Assembly (NCBI GenBank): GCA_902797915.1
Contig: CADBUK010000018.1
Location: forward strand, 1-20,156
Origin: Oscillospiraceae bacterium
GTDB taxonomy: Bacteria; Bacillota; Clostridia; Oscillospirales; Acutalibacteraceae
DNA length: 20,156 bases
Direction of reading: 5' to 3'
Shown: positions 8,450-14,565 of the stretch, piece after piece
Position numbering within the stretch: position 1 is the stretch's first letter
How the letters are laid out: the number at the start of each line of letters is the position of its first letter
Position numbers and translations under genes: made by a program
The notes under the pieces: model-generated
Told to the model about the DNA's origin: nothing
What the model saw: the letters and a program-made list of their open reading frames with translations, nothing else
Database searches by the model: none

Positions 8450-9222
8450 CGCAGCATTTCCCACATTGCAATTGCGCCCGCCATTGAAGCGTTAAGGCTT
8501 TCCGCCCTGCCGAGCATATTGATTGTTACCAAATTGCCGGAAGCCGCCTTGACCTCGTCCGAAATACCGTTGCCCTCATTGCCGATAACGCAGACCGACG
8601 AAGCGGGAAACGAAATCTTTGTAATATCCTGCGCGTCCCTGTCAGGCACGGTTGCAAAAACGGAAAAGCCGTTTGCTTTAAGCTCCGTAATATCCCTTAC
8701 AAGATTGTCCGAAATAATCATCGGCAGGCGAAGCGAGCTGCCCATTGCCGCACGCAGCGCCTTTGGATTATATGCGTCACAGCAATTATATAGAATTGCG
8801 CCTCCTATTCCGAGCGCCTCGGCTGTTCTGAGGATTGCCCCTAAATTAGCGGGGTCCTGCAGGTTGTCAAGCGCGATATACTTTTTGCCCTGCTCCGCCC
8901 TTTCGGCAAAGGGTTTCATTGCGCACACCGCAAACACGCCCTGCGGGGTTTGAGTTTCCGATAGCTTTGCGGAAACCTCGGAAGAAATCAGCGCGGCACG
9001 CTTTGAAGCGGCAACCGCCTTTTCAATCTCGGCGGGATATTTGCTTTGCAATTCCTCGGTAAAAAACAGCATTTCGGGAGCATAGCCCGAGTTAATTGCA
9101 TCAAAGCAAAGCCTTGCACCCTCCAGAGCAAATTGATGATTTTCGTATCTTGCCTTGCGTGAGGTGAAAAGCTTAGCTGTTTCTTTTATCAGGTTGTTAG
9201 ATTTACTTGTGATTTTTTCCAT
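8446..9222 (-). CDS. TrmH/SpoU-family RNA 2'-O-methyltransferase
   Basis: SAM-dependent 2'-O-ribose methyltransferase of the SPOUT superfamily, most like enzymes acting on 23S rRNA; the exact target nucleotide cannot be read from sequence. It has 258 residues. An N-terminal substrate-binding region (EGARLCFDAI at about 34-43) precedes the knotted catalytic domain. The three SpoU motifs are NLQDPANLGAILRTAEA (120-136), VIGNEGNGISDEV (212-224) and MLGRAESLNASMAGAIAMWE (236-255). ATG 9222 is the only in-frame ATG near the family's natural N-terminus. The frame stays open upstream to a TTG at 9273, but that part is encoded by an inserted repeat and has no ribosome binding site. The nearest upstream match, AAGG, is only 2 nt from the ATG, and the better GAGGT at 9504-9508 is separated from it by the 276-bp element. 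First gene of the dprA-topA-...-smc unit. Confidence 0.92.
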   Translation of the reverse strand: MEKITSKSNNLIKETAKLFTSRKARYENHQFALEGARLCFDAINSGYAPEMLFFTEELQSKYPAEIEKAVAASKRAALISSEVSAKLSETQTPQGVFAVCAMKPFAERAEQGKKYIALDNLQDPANLGAILRTAEALGIGGAILYNCCDAYNPKALRAAMGSSLRLPMIISDNLVRDITELKANGFSVFATVPDRDAQDITKISFPASSVCVIGNEGNGISDEVKAASGNLVTINMLGRAESLNASMAGAIAMWEMLR

Positions 9223-9223
9223 T

Positions 9224-9499
9224 GCCTTATCATACCCGAAGCAAGTAAGGTTCAGAGTGTCCCTATCTTGCAAATACTACGTTAAATTGTCTTGCAAGGC
9301 GCCAGCCTTGCTTCGCCAATTTGCCTTGCCTTTCCAATAAATGAACTACTCTGAACTGCTTTGCACCTTAAATAGCATAGTTTGCGTAGATTTTGGCATT
9401 TCTTTGATGCAGGCATACTTTCGTATGTCAAAGCAAAAAATGGCAAAAGATATGCGAAATATACCATTTAAGGCTTGCTTGATTCGAGTATGACAAGGC
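9224..9499. mobile_element. MITE-like nested palindromic element with ~26-bp terminal inverted repeats
   Basis: The ends 9224-9249 and 9474-9499 are inverted copies matching at 22 of 26 positions; the shared core reads gcctt-rtcatacycgaa. Inside, gttcagagt at 9250-9258 pairs exactly with 9348-9356 and encloses a stem of GCAAGGC (9294-9300) with GCCTTGC (9305-9311), flanked by aaattg/caattt. A second, 108-nt imperfect hairpin spans 9366-9473: it is closed by ccttaaat/atttaagg, has a near-perfect 11-bp block ttttggcattt/aaatggcaaaa, and ends in catac-tttc-gtatg at 9414-9427. No convincing coding sequence is present; the open frames inside look incidental. No obvious target-site duplication is seen. 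It could be a non-autonomous transposon relic or a dispersed structured repeat; copy number is needed to decide. Confidence 0.7.
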
Positions 9500-9503
9500 T
9501 CGG

Positions 9504-9508
9504 ACCTC
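9504..9508 (-). promoter_or_regulatory. Orphaned Shine-Dalgarno sequence of the SpoU methyltransferase gene
   Basis: On the minus strand the flank of the repeat element reads GCCGAGAGGTCCGA (9513-9500) and the other flank begins AATGG at 9223. Joining the flanks across the element places GAGGT 5 nt before the ATG at 9222, which is a normal spacing. At present the two are about 280 nt apart. This is direct sequence evidence for the original gene start and for where the insertion went. Confidence 0.6.
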
Positions 9509-9558
9509 TCGGCTTTAATTCACGGATTTAACCGCATTACTTATGTTTAAGAAAACCA

Positions 9559-9586
9559 CATATAATAAGATATAACTTATTATATG
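9559..9586. repeat. AT-rich inverted repeat at the transcription start region
   Basis: catataataag at 9559-9569 is perfectly repeated in inverse at 9576-9586, giving an 11-bp stem with a 6-nt loop (atataa). It begins about 3 bp past the proposed -10 box, where the transcript should start. It could be an operator for a dimeric regulator or a 5'-end hairpin protecting the mRNA. Such A/T-only symmetry can also arise by chance. Confidence 0.5.
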
Positions 9587-9588
9587 CT

Positions 9589-9623
9589 ATAATACATTAT
9601 AAAACCGAAAAGTGCAACACCAA
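9589..9623 (-). promoter_or_regulatory. Candidate sigma-A promoter for the SpoU-dprA-topA-trmFO-rnc-smc unit
   Basis: Two overlapping registers are seen on the minus strand: TTGCAC (9612-9617) with a 17-bp spacer and TATTAT (9589-9594), or TTGGTG (9618-9623) with a 16-bp spacer and a perfect TATAAT (9596-9601). Both have moderate -35 boxes. The position, just after the rplT terminator and before the first gene of the next unit, supports a promoter here. The native leader before the inserted element would be about 80 nt. Confidence 0.55.
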
Positions 9624-9660
9624 AAAAACAAAAAAATATTAAAATTTAATTACAGATTTA

Positions 9661-9698
9661 TCAAATAAAAACGGCTGTTCACATAGCGTGAACAGCCG
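9661..9698 (-). terminator. Rho-independent terminator of the infC-rpmI-rplT operon
   Basis: CGGCTGTTCAC (9672-9682) pairs perfectly over 11 bp with 9688-9698 around a 5-nt loop. On the minus strand the stem is followed at once by TTTTTATTTG. It begins 16 nt after the rplT stop. On the plus strand there is no T-run, so the terminator is one-directional. Confidence 0.92.
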
Positions 9699-9714
9699 AA
9701 TAAGCCATATTTAA

Positions 9715-10071
9715 TTATGCGAGTGCATCCTTTGCAGTCTCAACAAGGCTCTTGAAGCCCTCAGGGTCTGCAATTGCGATTTCTGAAAGCATCTTCCTGT
9801 TAAGCTGAATGTCAGCCTTTTTAAGACCGTTCATAAAGGATGAATAGTTGATGCCGTTCATTTTGCAGGCAGCGGAAATTCTTGAAATCCAGATTCTGCG
9901 GAATTCTCTCTTCTTCTGCTTTCTGCCGATATACGCATACTGGCCGCTCTTCATAACAGCCTGCTTTGCGGTTTTGAAAAGGCGATGCTTGCTGCCGTAA
10001 TAGCCCTTAGCTGCCTTTAATACTTTCTTTCTTCTTTTGCGAGTTGCCATAGCGCCTTTAATTCTTGCCAT
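9715..10071 (-). CDS. rplT: 50S ribosomal protein L20 (bL20)
   Basis: Early-assembly 23S rRNA-binding protein. It has 118 residues, the standard length. It is very basic at the N-terminus (MARIKGAMATRKRRKKVLKAAKGY) and has the conserved SGQYAYIGRKQKKREFRRIWI segment. GGAGG lies 10 nt before the ATG. It is last in the infC-rpmI-rplT operon, 40 nt after rpmI. In Bacillus and E. coli, L20 represses its own operon by binding the leader or an internal mRNA site; the leader upstream of infC here is a plausible target. Confidence 0.98.
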   Translation of the reverse strand: MARIKGAMATRKRRKKVLKAAKGYYGSKHRLFKTAKQAVMKSGQYAYIGRKQKKREFRRIWISRISAACKMNGINYSSFMNGLKKADIQLNRKMLSEIAIADPEGFKSLVETAKDALA

Positions 10072-10111
10072 AACTTAATTACCTCCGAGTATTATTCTGG
10101 TTTTCCTTAAA

Positions 10112-10309
10112 TTATTTATAAGGAACAAGTCTTTTCATCTGCTTCTGGTTTGTTACATCACCAACAGTTGTTTTGCGAAGATTTCTCTTGCGCTTGGTTG
10201 ACTTTTTAGTAAGAATGTGAGAGGTGTAAGCATGAGCGCGCTTAACCTTACCGCTCTTGGTTGCCTTGAAGCGCTTCTTTGCGCCGCTGTGTGTTTTAAT
10301 CTTTGGCAT
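10112..10309 (-). CDS. rpmI: 50S ribosomal protein L35 (bL35)
   Basis: Small basic large-subunit protein. It has 65 residues, the usual length, with the family opening MPKIKTHSGAKKRFKATKSGKVKR and the KSTKRKRNLRK stretch. A strong GGAGG lies 8 nt before the ATG, in the 22-nt gap after infC. It sits between infC and rplT as in most bacteria. Confidence 0.98.
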   Translation of the reverse strand: MPKIKTHSGAKKRFKATKSGKVKRAHAYTSHILTKKSTKRKRNLRKTTVGDVTNQKQMKRLVPYK

Positions 10310-10331
10310 AATTTATTCCTCCATATTAAAA

Positions 10332-10850
10332 TTACTTACTTGCCTTTGAGGAAACAAACATTAAAATCTGCCTGCCCTCAAGTTTAGGTGCTTTATCAAC
10401 TACAATATCCTCGCCGAGAGCCTCAACAAAGCGTTCCATATTTTTAACGCCGAGGTCAGCGTGAGCCATTTCCCTGCCCCTGAGACGAATTGAAACCTTA
10501 AGCTTATCGCCCTTAGAAAGAAACTTTTTAGCCTGATTAGCCTTTGTGTTGAAATCGCCGATATCAATATTAAGAGAAAGGCGGATTTCCTTAGTTTCAA
10601 TAGTCTTCTGCTTTTTGCGATTTTCCTTTTCGCGCTTTGACTGCTCATAGCGGAATTTGCTGTAATCCATAATTTTAGCAACGGGCGGCTTTGCCTGAGG
10701 AGCGATTTTAACTAAATCCTGACCTCTTTTTTCAGCCTCTGCAAGCGCGTCCCTTGCGCTCATAATGCCAAGCTGTTCGCCGTCTGCCGTAATAACACGC
10801 AATTCCTTATCTTTGATTTCGCCGTTAAGCTGCGGAGCTTCCTTGCTGAT
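10332..10850 (-). CDS. infC: Translation initiation factor IF-3, probably starting at a rare AUC codon
   Basis: Binds the 30S subunit, prevents premature joining with 50S and checks the start codon. Read from ATC at 10850 it has 172 residues, normal for IF3. The N-terminal domain covers about 1-75 (LNGEIKDKELRVITADGEQLG) and the C-terminal domain about 85-170 (KEIRLSLNIDIGDFNTK, RLRGREMAH). The ATC is preceded by GTGAGGTG and exactly six T residues, ideal spacing. The first in-frame ATG (10886) sits in a hairpin loop, 36 nt upstream, and would add 12 atypical residues (MLALNLFCEVFF). IF3 genes are known for non-AUG starts such as AUU, which let IF3 limit its own synthesis. The identity is certain; the ATC start is my inference. 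Confidence 0.93.
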   Translation of the reverse strand: MSKEAPQLNGEIKDKELRVITADGEQLGIMSARDALAEAEKRGQDLVKIAPQAKPPVAKIMDYSKFRYEQSKREKENRKKQKTIETKEIRLSLNIDIGDFNTKANQAKKFLSKGDKLKVSIRLRGREMAHADLGVKNMERFVEALGEDIVVDKAPKLEGRQILMFVSSKASK

Positions 10851-10876
10851 AAAAAACACCTCACAAAATAAATTAA

Positions 10877-10966
10877 GTGCGAGCATAATAATACTCGCAC
10901 CTCAATAAATCAAAATGAAATATTGCCCTTTTCGCCAAACTAAAGGGGAGAGCGAGTAACTGCTCT
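10877..10966 (-). promoter_or_regulatory. Structured leader of the infC operon (possible L20/IF3 autoregulatory leader)
   Basis: The roughly 126-nt leader between the promoter and the infC start holds three hairpins: agagc/gctct (10949-10953 with 10962-10966), cccttt/aaaggg (10926-10931 with 10942-10947) and a 7-bp GTGCGAG/CTCGCAC stem (10877-10883 with 10894-10900). The last is followed on the minus strand by TTAATTTATTTTG, a poor U-tract, and then by the infC ribosome binding site. Firmicutes commonly have an L20-responsive leader here. I cannot confirm a family match by eye. Confidence 0.5.
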
Positions 10967-10982
10967 TCTTTGTTGTGCACAT

Positions 10983-11011
10983 ATATTAACACAACTTTTC
11001 ACTTTTGTCAA
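10983..11011 (-). promoter_or_regulatory. Sigma-A promoter of infC-rpmI-rplT
   Basis: A perfect -35 TTGACA (11006-11011), a 17-bp spacer and -10 TAATAT (10983-10988) on the minus strand. This is the best promoter match in the window. Transcription should start near 10976. It lies directly after the folA stop; I see no GC-rich terminator hairpin between folA and this promoter, so read-through from the folate genes is possible. Confidence 0.85.
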
Positions 11012-11025
11012 CAAAAAAATATTAA

Positions 11026-11502
11026 TTAAATTCTTTCGTACAGGACGTGGGTGAATTTTATGCCGTTTTCCTCGTTTTCCGCAAGAACCGTGCGGGTAAA
11101 CAAAGCCTTATCAAAGCGGGGAAAATAAACCTCCGCGTCAGGACATTCGGCGTCAATTTCGGTTAAATAAAGCTTGTCCGCAATAGGAATGTAGGCAGAA
11201 TAAACCGAAGCGCCGCCGATGATGAAAACCTCATCCTGCCCCGCCTCGCGCAGTGCCTCGCCCACTCCGTTAACAAAATGTGCGCCCTCGACCTTCATAC
11301 CTTCTGCGCGGGTAATTATTATATTTTTCCTGCCGGGCAAAAGCTTCGGAAGCGATTCATAGGTTTTTCTGCCCATAATTACGGCAGCGCCCATAGTGGT
11401 TTCCTTAAAGAATTTCATATCAGCCTTAAAATGCCAGATTAAATCATTGCCCTTGCCAAGCTCATAGTTTTTGCCGATAGCGGCGATAACGGAAATGCTC
11501 AT
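11026..11502 (-). CDS. folA: Dihydrofolate reductase
   Basis: NADPH-dependent reduction of dihydrofolate to tetrahydrofolate, needed to recycle the dihydrofolate made by ThyA, its upstream neighbour. It has 158 residues, the usual size. It shows the N-terminal MSISVIAAIGKNYELG, the substrate region LIWHFKADMKFFK (catalytic acid D28), VIMGRKTYESLP (41-52), the IITR turn (62-65) and FIIGGASVY (93-101). The usual Pro before the active-site Trp (L-P-W) is Ile. The start at 11502 matches the family N-terminus and has AGGT about 8 nt upstream. An upstream in-frame reading to 11562 would overlap thyA and adds unrelated residues. The gap to thyA is 56 nt and contains a hairpin. Confidence 0.95.
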   Translation of the reverse strand: MSISVIAAIGKNYELGKGNDLIWHFKADMKFFKETTMGAAVIMGRKTYESLPKLLPGRKNIIITRAEGMKVEGAHFVNGVGEALREAGQDEVFIIGGASVYSAYIPIADKLYLTEIDAECPDAEVYFPRFDKALFTRTVLAENEENGIKFTHVLYERI

Positions 11503-11531
11503 AGTTATTACCTGAATAAAAATTATAATCG

Positions 11532-11554
11532 GAGCGGCCAACGGCTGACCGCTC
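11532..11554 (-). other. Hairpin in the thyA-folA gap
   Basis: On the minus strand GAGCGGTCA pairs with TGGCCGCTC (9 bp with one G-U) around a 5-nt loop. It starts 4 nt after the thyA stop. A T-rich stretch (ATTATAATTTTTATT) follows only after a few bases, so this is at best a leaky terminator. It may instead mark an mRNA processing or stability site. Confidence 0.45.
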
Positions 11555-11558
11555 AAAT

Positions 11559-12461
11559 TCATTGTGCGATGGGGAATGCGATTTTGCCGAGATGGTTATA
11601 ATCAATCAGCTTAACGTCCTTGCAATCGCGGCTGTTGTCATACTTAAAGAAATCATCCACATCGGGATTAAGCCAAAGCTTAGGCGCGGGCAAATCGCCC
11701 TGCTCGTCCATACGGCGCAGCTGTTCCTTAATACCGTCCACCTGATTTATATAAATATGGGCGTCTTTAATGCTCCAGTCAATCGTTCCCGGCTTAAGAC
11801 CGCAGGTTGCGGCAAGCATTGAAAGCAGCACGGCATACTGGGTTACATTGAACGGCAGACCGAGCGGAACGTCGCAGGAACGCTGATGAACCCAGCAATT
11901 GAGCTTGCCGTCGGTTACATCCCACTCACTGCTCCACACGCAGCTCGGAAGCACTGCGGTATCAAGATAATCGTTTTGCCAGAGCGTCATAACCATACGC
12001 CTGTCCTCAGGATGATTTTTAATTTTATCAATAAGGTTCTGGGTCATCTGAAACTTGCGAACGATATAGCCGTAAGCCGTGCCGATTGTGTGGGCATACT
12101 CCTTGCCGAAGTTCTTGTGTACCTCCTGCTTAACAAGCCTGCCGTTTTCATCGGGAAGCATCTGCGTTGCGTGCCATACGCCCTTATCGTCAATTTCCCA
12201 TTCGTTCCAGATTTTAACGTCGCGCTCCTGCAGCCAGCGAACGTCGTTTGACTGCGCCTGATAAATCCACAGCATTTCAAGCACAGCCTGTCTGATAAAC
12301 AGCTGTTTTGTGGTTAAAATCGGGAACTCCTCGCCCAAATCAAAATGAAAATGATGTGACGGAACCTTGATTGTATTAATACCTGTGCGGTTTTCAACCT
12401 CAACGCCCTCGCTTAAAATGCGGCGGCACAAATCGAGATAATCCCTATCCCATTTAGACAT
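11559..12461 (-). CDS. thyA: Thymidylate synthase ThyA
   Basis: Converts dUMP to dTMP using 5,10-methylene-THF, yielding dihydrofolate. It has 300 residues. It shows RTGINTIKVP at about 25-34, the FPILTTKQ segment (46-53), DRRMVMTLW (153-161), the catalytic cysteine C174 in LPSCVWSSEW, QRSCDVPLGLPFN (193-205) and the DAHIYINQ dUMP-binding block (233-240). Most ThyA enzymes have P-C-H at the catalytic Cys; here it is S-C-V, which I believe also occurs in other Firmicutes ThyA. AAGGAT lies 8 nt before the ATG. It is followed by folA, the classic thyA-folA pair. Confidence 0.96.
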   Translation of the reverse strand: MSKWDRDYLDLCRRILSEGVEVENRTGINTIKVPSHHFHFDLGEEFPILTTKQLFIRQAVLEMLWIYQAQSNDVRWLQERDVKIWNEWEIDDKGVWHATQMLPDENGRLVKQEVHKNFGKEYAHTIGTAYGYIVRKFQMTQNLIDKIKNHPEDRRMVMTLWQNDYLDTAVLPSCVWSSEWDVTDGKLNCWVHQRSCDVPLGLPFNVTQYAVLLSMLAATCGLKPGTIDWSIKDAHIYINQVDGIKEQLRRMDEQGDLPAPKLWLNPDVDDFFKYDNSRDCKDVKLIDYNHLGKIAFPIAQ

Positions 12462-12492
12462 AATATCAAATCCTTACTTTAAAACAATTTAA

Positions 12493-13527
12493 TTATTTCC
12501 ACGGATACTGCTGCTTTAAGCTTTCAAACTCAGCCGATGTGGAGGCAAAATGGAATTCGCCCTGCAAATCGGAGAAGAAGAAAACATAGTTAGTGTCGGG
12601 ATGATTGATAACCGCGTTAACAACCTCCATTCCCGAATTTGTAATAGGTCCGCTCGGCAAGCCTTCGCAGCGGTAAGTATAATAAGAATCATAAACCTCG
12701 CGCGAAAAGCCGTAATCAAGCAGCTGCTTTGCATAAAAATATGTAACGTCGCACTGAAGCTTTGTGCCGCTGTTGAGGCGGTTGATAAGCACCGAGGCAA
12801 TATTTTCCGCGCTGTCAGGCGTTAACGCCTCCTCCTGAACAACAGAGCAGAGCGTGATAAACTCATAAAGGCTCATATTGTTTGCACTGCAGTAATCAAG
12901 CATTTTATCGGAAAGGCGGGTATCAAACGCGTCAAGCATTTTATCAACAATATCGGAAGCCTCGCTGTTAAGCCCGAAATCATAGGTTGCGGGGAAAAGG
13001 AAGCCCTCAAGAATGAAGCCGATATTAGCATTATCCGTCGGAAAATCGGCAAGCCATTCGTAATCATAGCCATCGGTTGTTGAGATTGCGGCATAGAACG
13101 CGTCCGCGCTGCATATTCCGTTTTCCTCAAGCGTTTTAGCAATATCAAAAGCGTTATAGCCCTCGGGAATAACGACGGATACAAGCTGGTGGCTGATGTC
13201 AGGATTTTGCAGCTTCTGCGCAATTTCCTCATAGCTCATATTAGTATTAAGGTAATACTCGCCGTTGATGTAAGTGAAATCGGGATAATGCTTATTAAAC
13301 CACATCGTCCACACAGAATCGTCAATAACTACGCCGTTATTCATCAGCTTCTGCGCAACCTGATATTCAAAATCCTGCGGCTCGATAATCAGAGTATAGT
13401 CCGTTCCCTCGCCCTTCTGCGTGCCGTTAATATCGGCGGAAACGAACGAATAACCGTAAAAGCCTGCCGCGGCAACAGCTGCAACAACAAGAACGGCGAT
13501 GATGATTTTTATAGTTTTCTTATTCAT
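12493..13527 (-). CDS. mltG: Endolytic transglycosylase MltG (YceG-like)
   Basis: Membrane-anchored lytic transglycosylase that cleaves nascent peptidoglycan strands and is thought to set glycan length or release chains. It has 344 residues. A single N-terminal membrane segment lies at about 7-29, with a short cytoplasmic end; the rest would be extracellular. A LysM-like region lies at about 43-112, followed by the YceG catalytic domain with PEGYNAFDIA (121-130), LEGFLFPATY (173-182) and CSVVQEEAL (227-235). E233 corresponds to the catalytic Glu of the (A)S(I/V)V-x-x-E motif. Downstream INRL, LQCD and GLPSGPITN complete the family pattern. AAGGG lies about 8 nt upstream of the ATG. It follows trpS by 10 nt and precedes thyA by 31 nt. 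Confidence 0.93.
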   Translation of the reverse strand: MNKKTIKIIIAVLVVAAVAAAGFYGYSFVSADINGTQKGEGTDYTLIIEPQDFEYQVAQKLMNNGVVIDDSVWTMWFNKHYPDFTYINGEYYLNTNMSYEEIAQKLQNPDISHQLVSVVIPEGYNAFDIAKTLEENGICSADAFYAAISTTDGYDYEWLADFPTDNANIGFILEGFLFPATYDFGLNSEASDIVDKMLDAFDTRLSDKMLDYCSANNMSLYEFITLCSVVQEEALTPDSAENIASVLINRLNSGTKLQCDVTYFYAKQLLDYGFSREVYDSYYTYRCEGLPSGPITNSGMEVVNAVINHPDTNYVFFFSDLQGEFHFASTSAEFESLKQQYPWK

Positions 13528-13537
13528 AGGTTAACCC

Positions 13538-14554
13538 TTATTTCTGCAAAAAGCCGATTTTCTTCATAGCCTTATCAAGAGTGCGGCTTGAAATACGCAT
13601 TGCCCTTTCGGCGCCCATTCTGCGACACTCCTCAAGATAAGCCTTATCGCCCATAAACTGATTAAACTTTTCCTGAACGGGACGGAGTTCCTCAACAACA
13701 GCCTCGCCGACTGCCTTTTTGAAATCGCCGTAGCCCCTGCCTGCAAAATCAGCCTCAATCTTCTCAAGGCTGTCGCCCGTGATAACGGAATAAATCGTCA
13801 TCAGGTTATTGATACCGTCCTTACCGTCAGCATAGCGAACGCTCATTTCACTGTCGGTAACGGCGGATTTAAACTTCTTCATAATCGTTTCGGGCGGGTC
13901 GGTAAGATATACAACGCCCTTGGGGTTCGGGTCTGACTTACTCATCTTTGCGGTGGGGTTCTGAAGGCTCATAACCCTTGCGCCGCTCTTAGGAATATAC
14001 GGTTCGGGCACCGTGAAAACGTTGCCGTAAATACCGTTAAAGCGCTCTGCAATATCGCGCGTGATTTCAAGATGCTGCTTCTGGTCGGCGCCTACGGGTA
14101 CAACGTCAGCCTGATAAAGCAGAATATCGGCAGCCATAAGGCAGGGGTAAGTAAACAAACCTGCGTTAACGTTATCGCTGTGCTGGGCGGATTTATCCTT
14201 AAACTGAGTCATCCTTGCAAGCTCGCCGAACTGAGTGTAGCAGTTGAGCAACCAGGCAAGCTGTGCGTGCGTCGGCACCTGCGACTGAACGAACACGATG
14301 CCTTTTTCGGGGTCAAGCCCGAGGGCAAGCAGCATTGCAAAAAGCTCGTTGGTCTGCTTGCGGAGCATCTGCGGCTCCTGACGGACCGTTATCGAATGTA
14401 AATCCGCAACGCCGTAAACGGTGTCAAACTCCTCCTGAAAGGACGGCCAGCCCTTCATAGCGCCGAGGTAGTTGCCGAGAGTGGGCACAGAGGTCGGCTG
14501 AATTAAGGACAGACTTCTTTTTCTTCTTTCCTGCTGAATATTATTTTCCTGCAT
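13538..14554 (-). CDS. trpS: Tryptophanyl-tRNA synthetase
   Basis: Class Ic aminoacyl-tRNA synthetase charging tRNA-Trp. It has 338 residues, typical. Motifs: IQPTSVPTLGNYLGA with the HIGH-equivalent TLGN at 25-28; YQADVVPVGADQKQHLE (147-163), which forms the tryptophan pocket region; and KMSKS at 203-207. GGAG lies 6 nt before the ATG, 11 nt after the aminotransferase stop. No T-box leader can fit in front of it, so tRNA-Trp sensing, if any, is not local. Confidence 0.97.
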   Translation of the reverse strand: MQENNIQQERRKRSLSLIQPTSVPTLGNYLGAMKGWPSFQEEFDTVYGVADLHSITVRQEPQMLRKQTNELFAMLLALGLDPEKGIVFVQSQVPTHAQLAWLLNCYTQFGELARMTQFKDKSAQHSDNVNAGLFTYPCLMAADILLYQADVVPVGADQKQHLEITRDIAERFNGIYGNVFTVPEPYIPKSGARVMSLQNPTAKMSKSDPNPKGVVYLTDPPETIMKKFKSAVTDSEMSVRYADGKDGINNLMTIYSVITGDSLEKIEADFAGRGYGDFKKAVGEAVVEELRPVQEKFNQFMGDKAYLEECRRMGAERAMRISSRTLDKAMKKIGFLQK

Positions 14555-14565
14555 AATTATCTCCG

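Noticed and set aside
9223..9273. N-terminal extension of the rRNA methyltransferase from a TTG at 9273
   Set aside because: The extra 17 residues are translated repeat sequence, no ribosome binding site precedes the TTG, and the family N-terminus fits ATG 9222.
9282..9467. Open reading frame of 61 codons on the minus strand
   Set aside because: It lies wholly inside the palindromic element, crosses its hairpin arms and has no recognisable domain. The frame is most likely incidental; if the repeat is dispersed it would be annotated many times as a hypothetical protein.
9224..9499. G-U wobble bias showing which strand of the element acts as RNA
   Set aside because: Counting mismatches that become wobble pairs gave about four for the minus strand and three for the plus strand. 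That is no real bias, so strand preference cannot be argued this way.
10851..10886. ATG 10886 as the infC start
   Set aside because: The added residues are unlike IF3, the ATG sits in a hairpin loop and its SD spacing is about 11 nt. The SD-T6-ATC arrangement is better, although this is still an inference.
11012..11025. Terminator after folA from the run of seven T residues
   Set aside because: No GC-rich stem precedes the run, which also forms the upstream part of the infC promoter region. I do not call a terminator.
11503..11562. Twenty-residue N-terminal extension of dihydrofolate reductase
   Set aside because: It overlaps the end of thyA and the intergenic hairpin. The family starts at MSISVIAAIG, which has its own AGGT.
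14555..14565. T-box riboswitch for trpS
   Set aside because: Only 11 nt separate trpS from the aminotransferase gene, and no T-box-like stem or specifier is seen upstream of the unit at 19.4 kb either.
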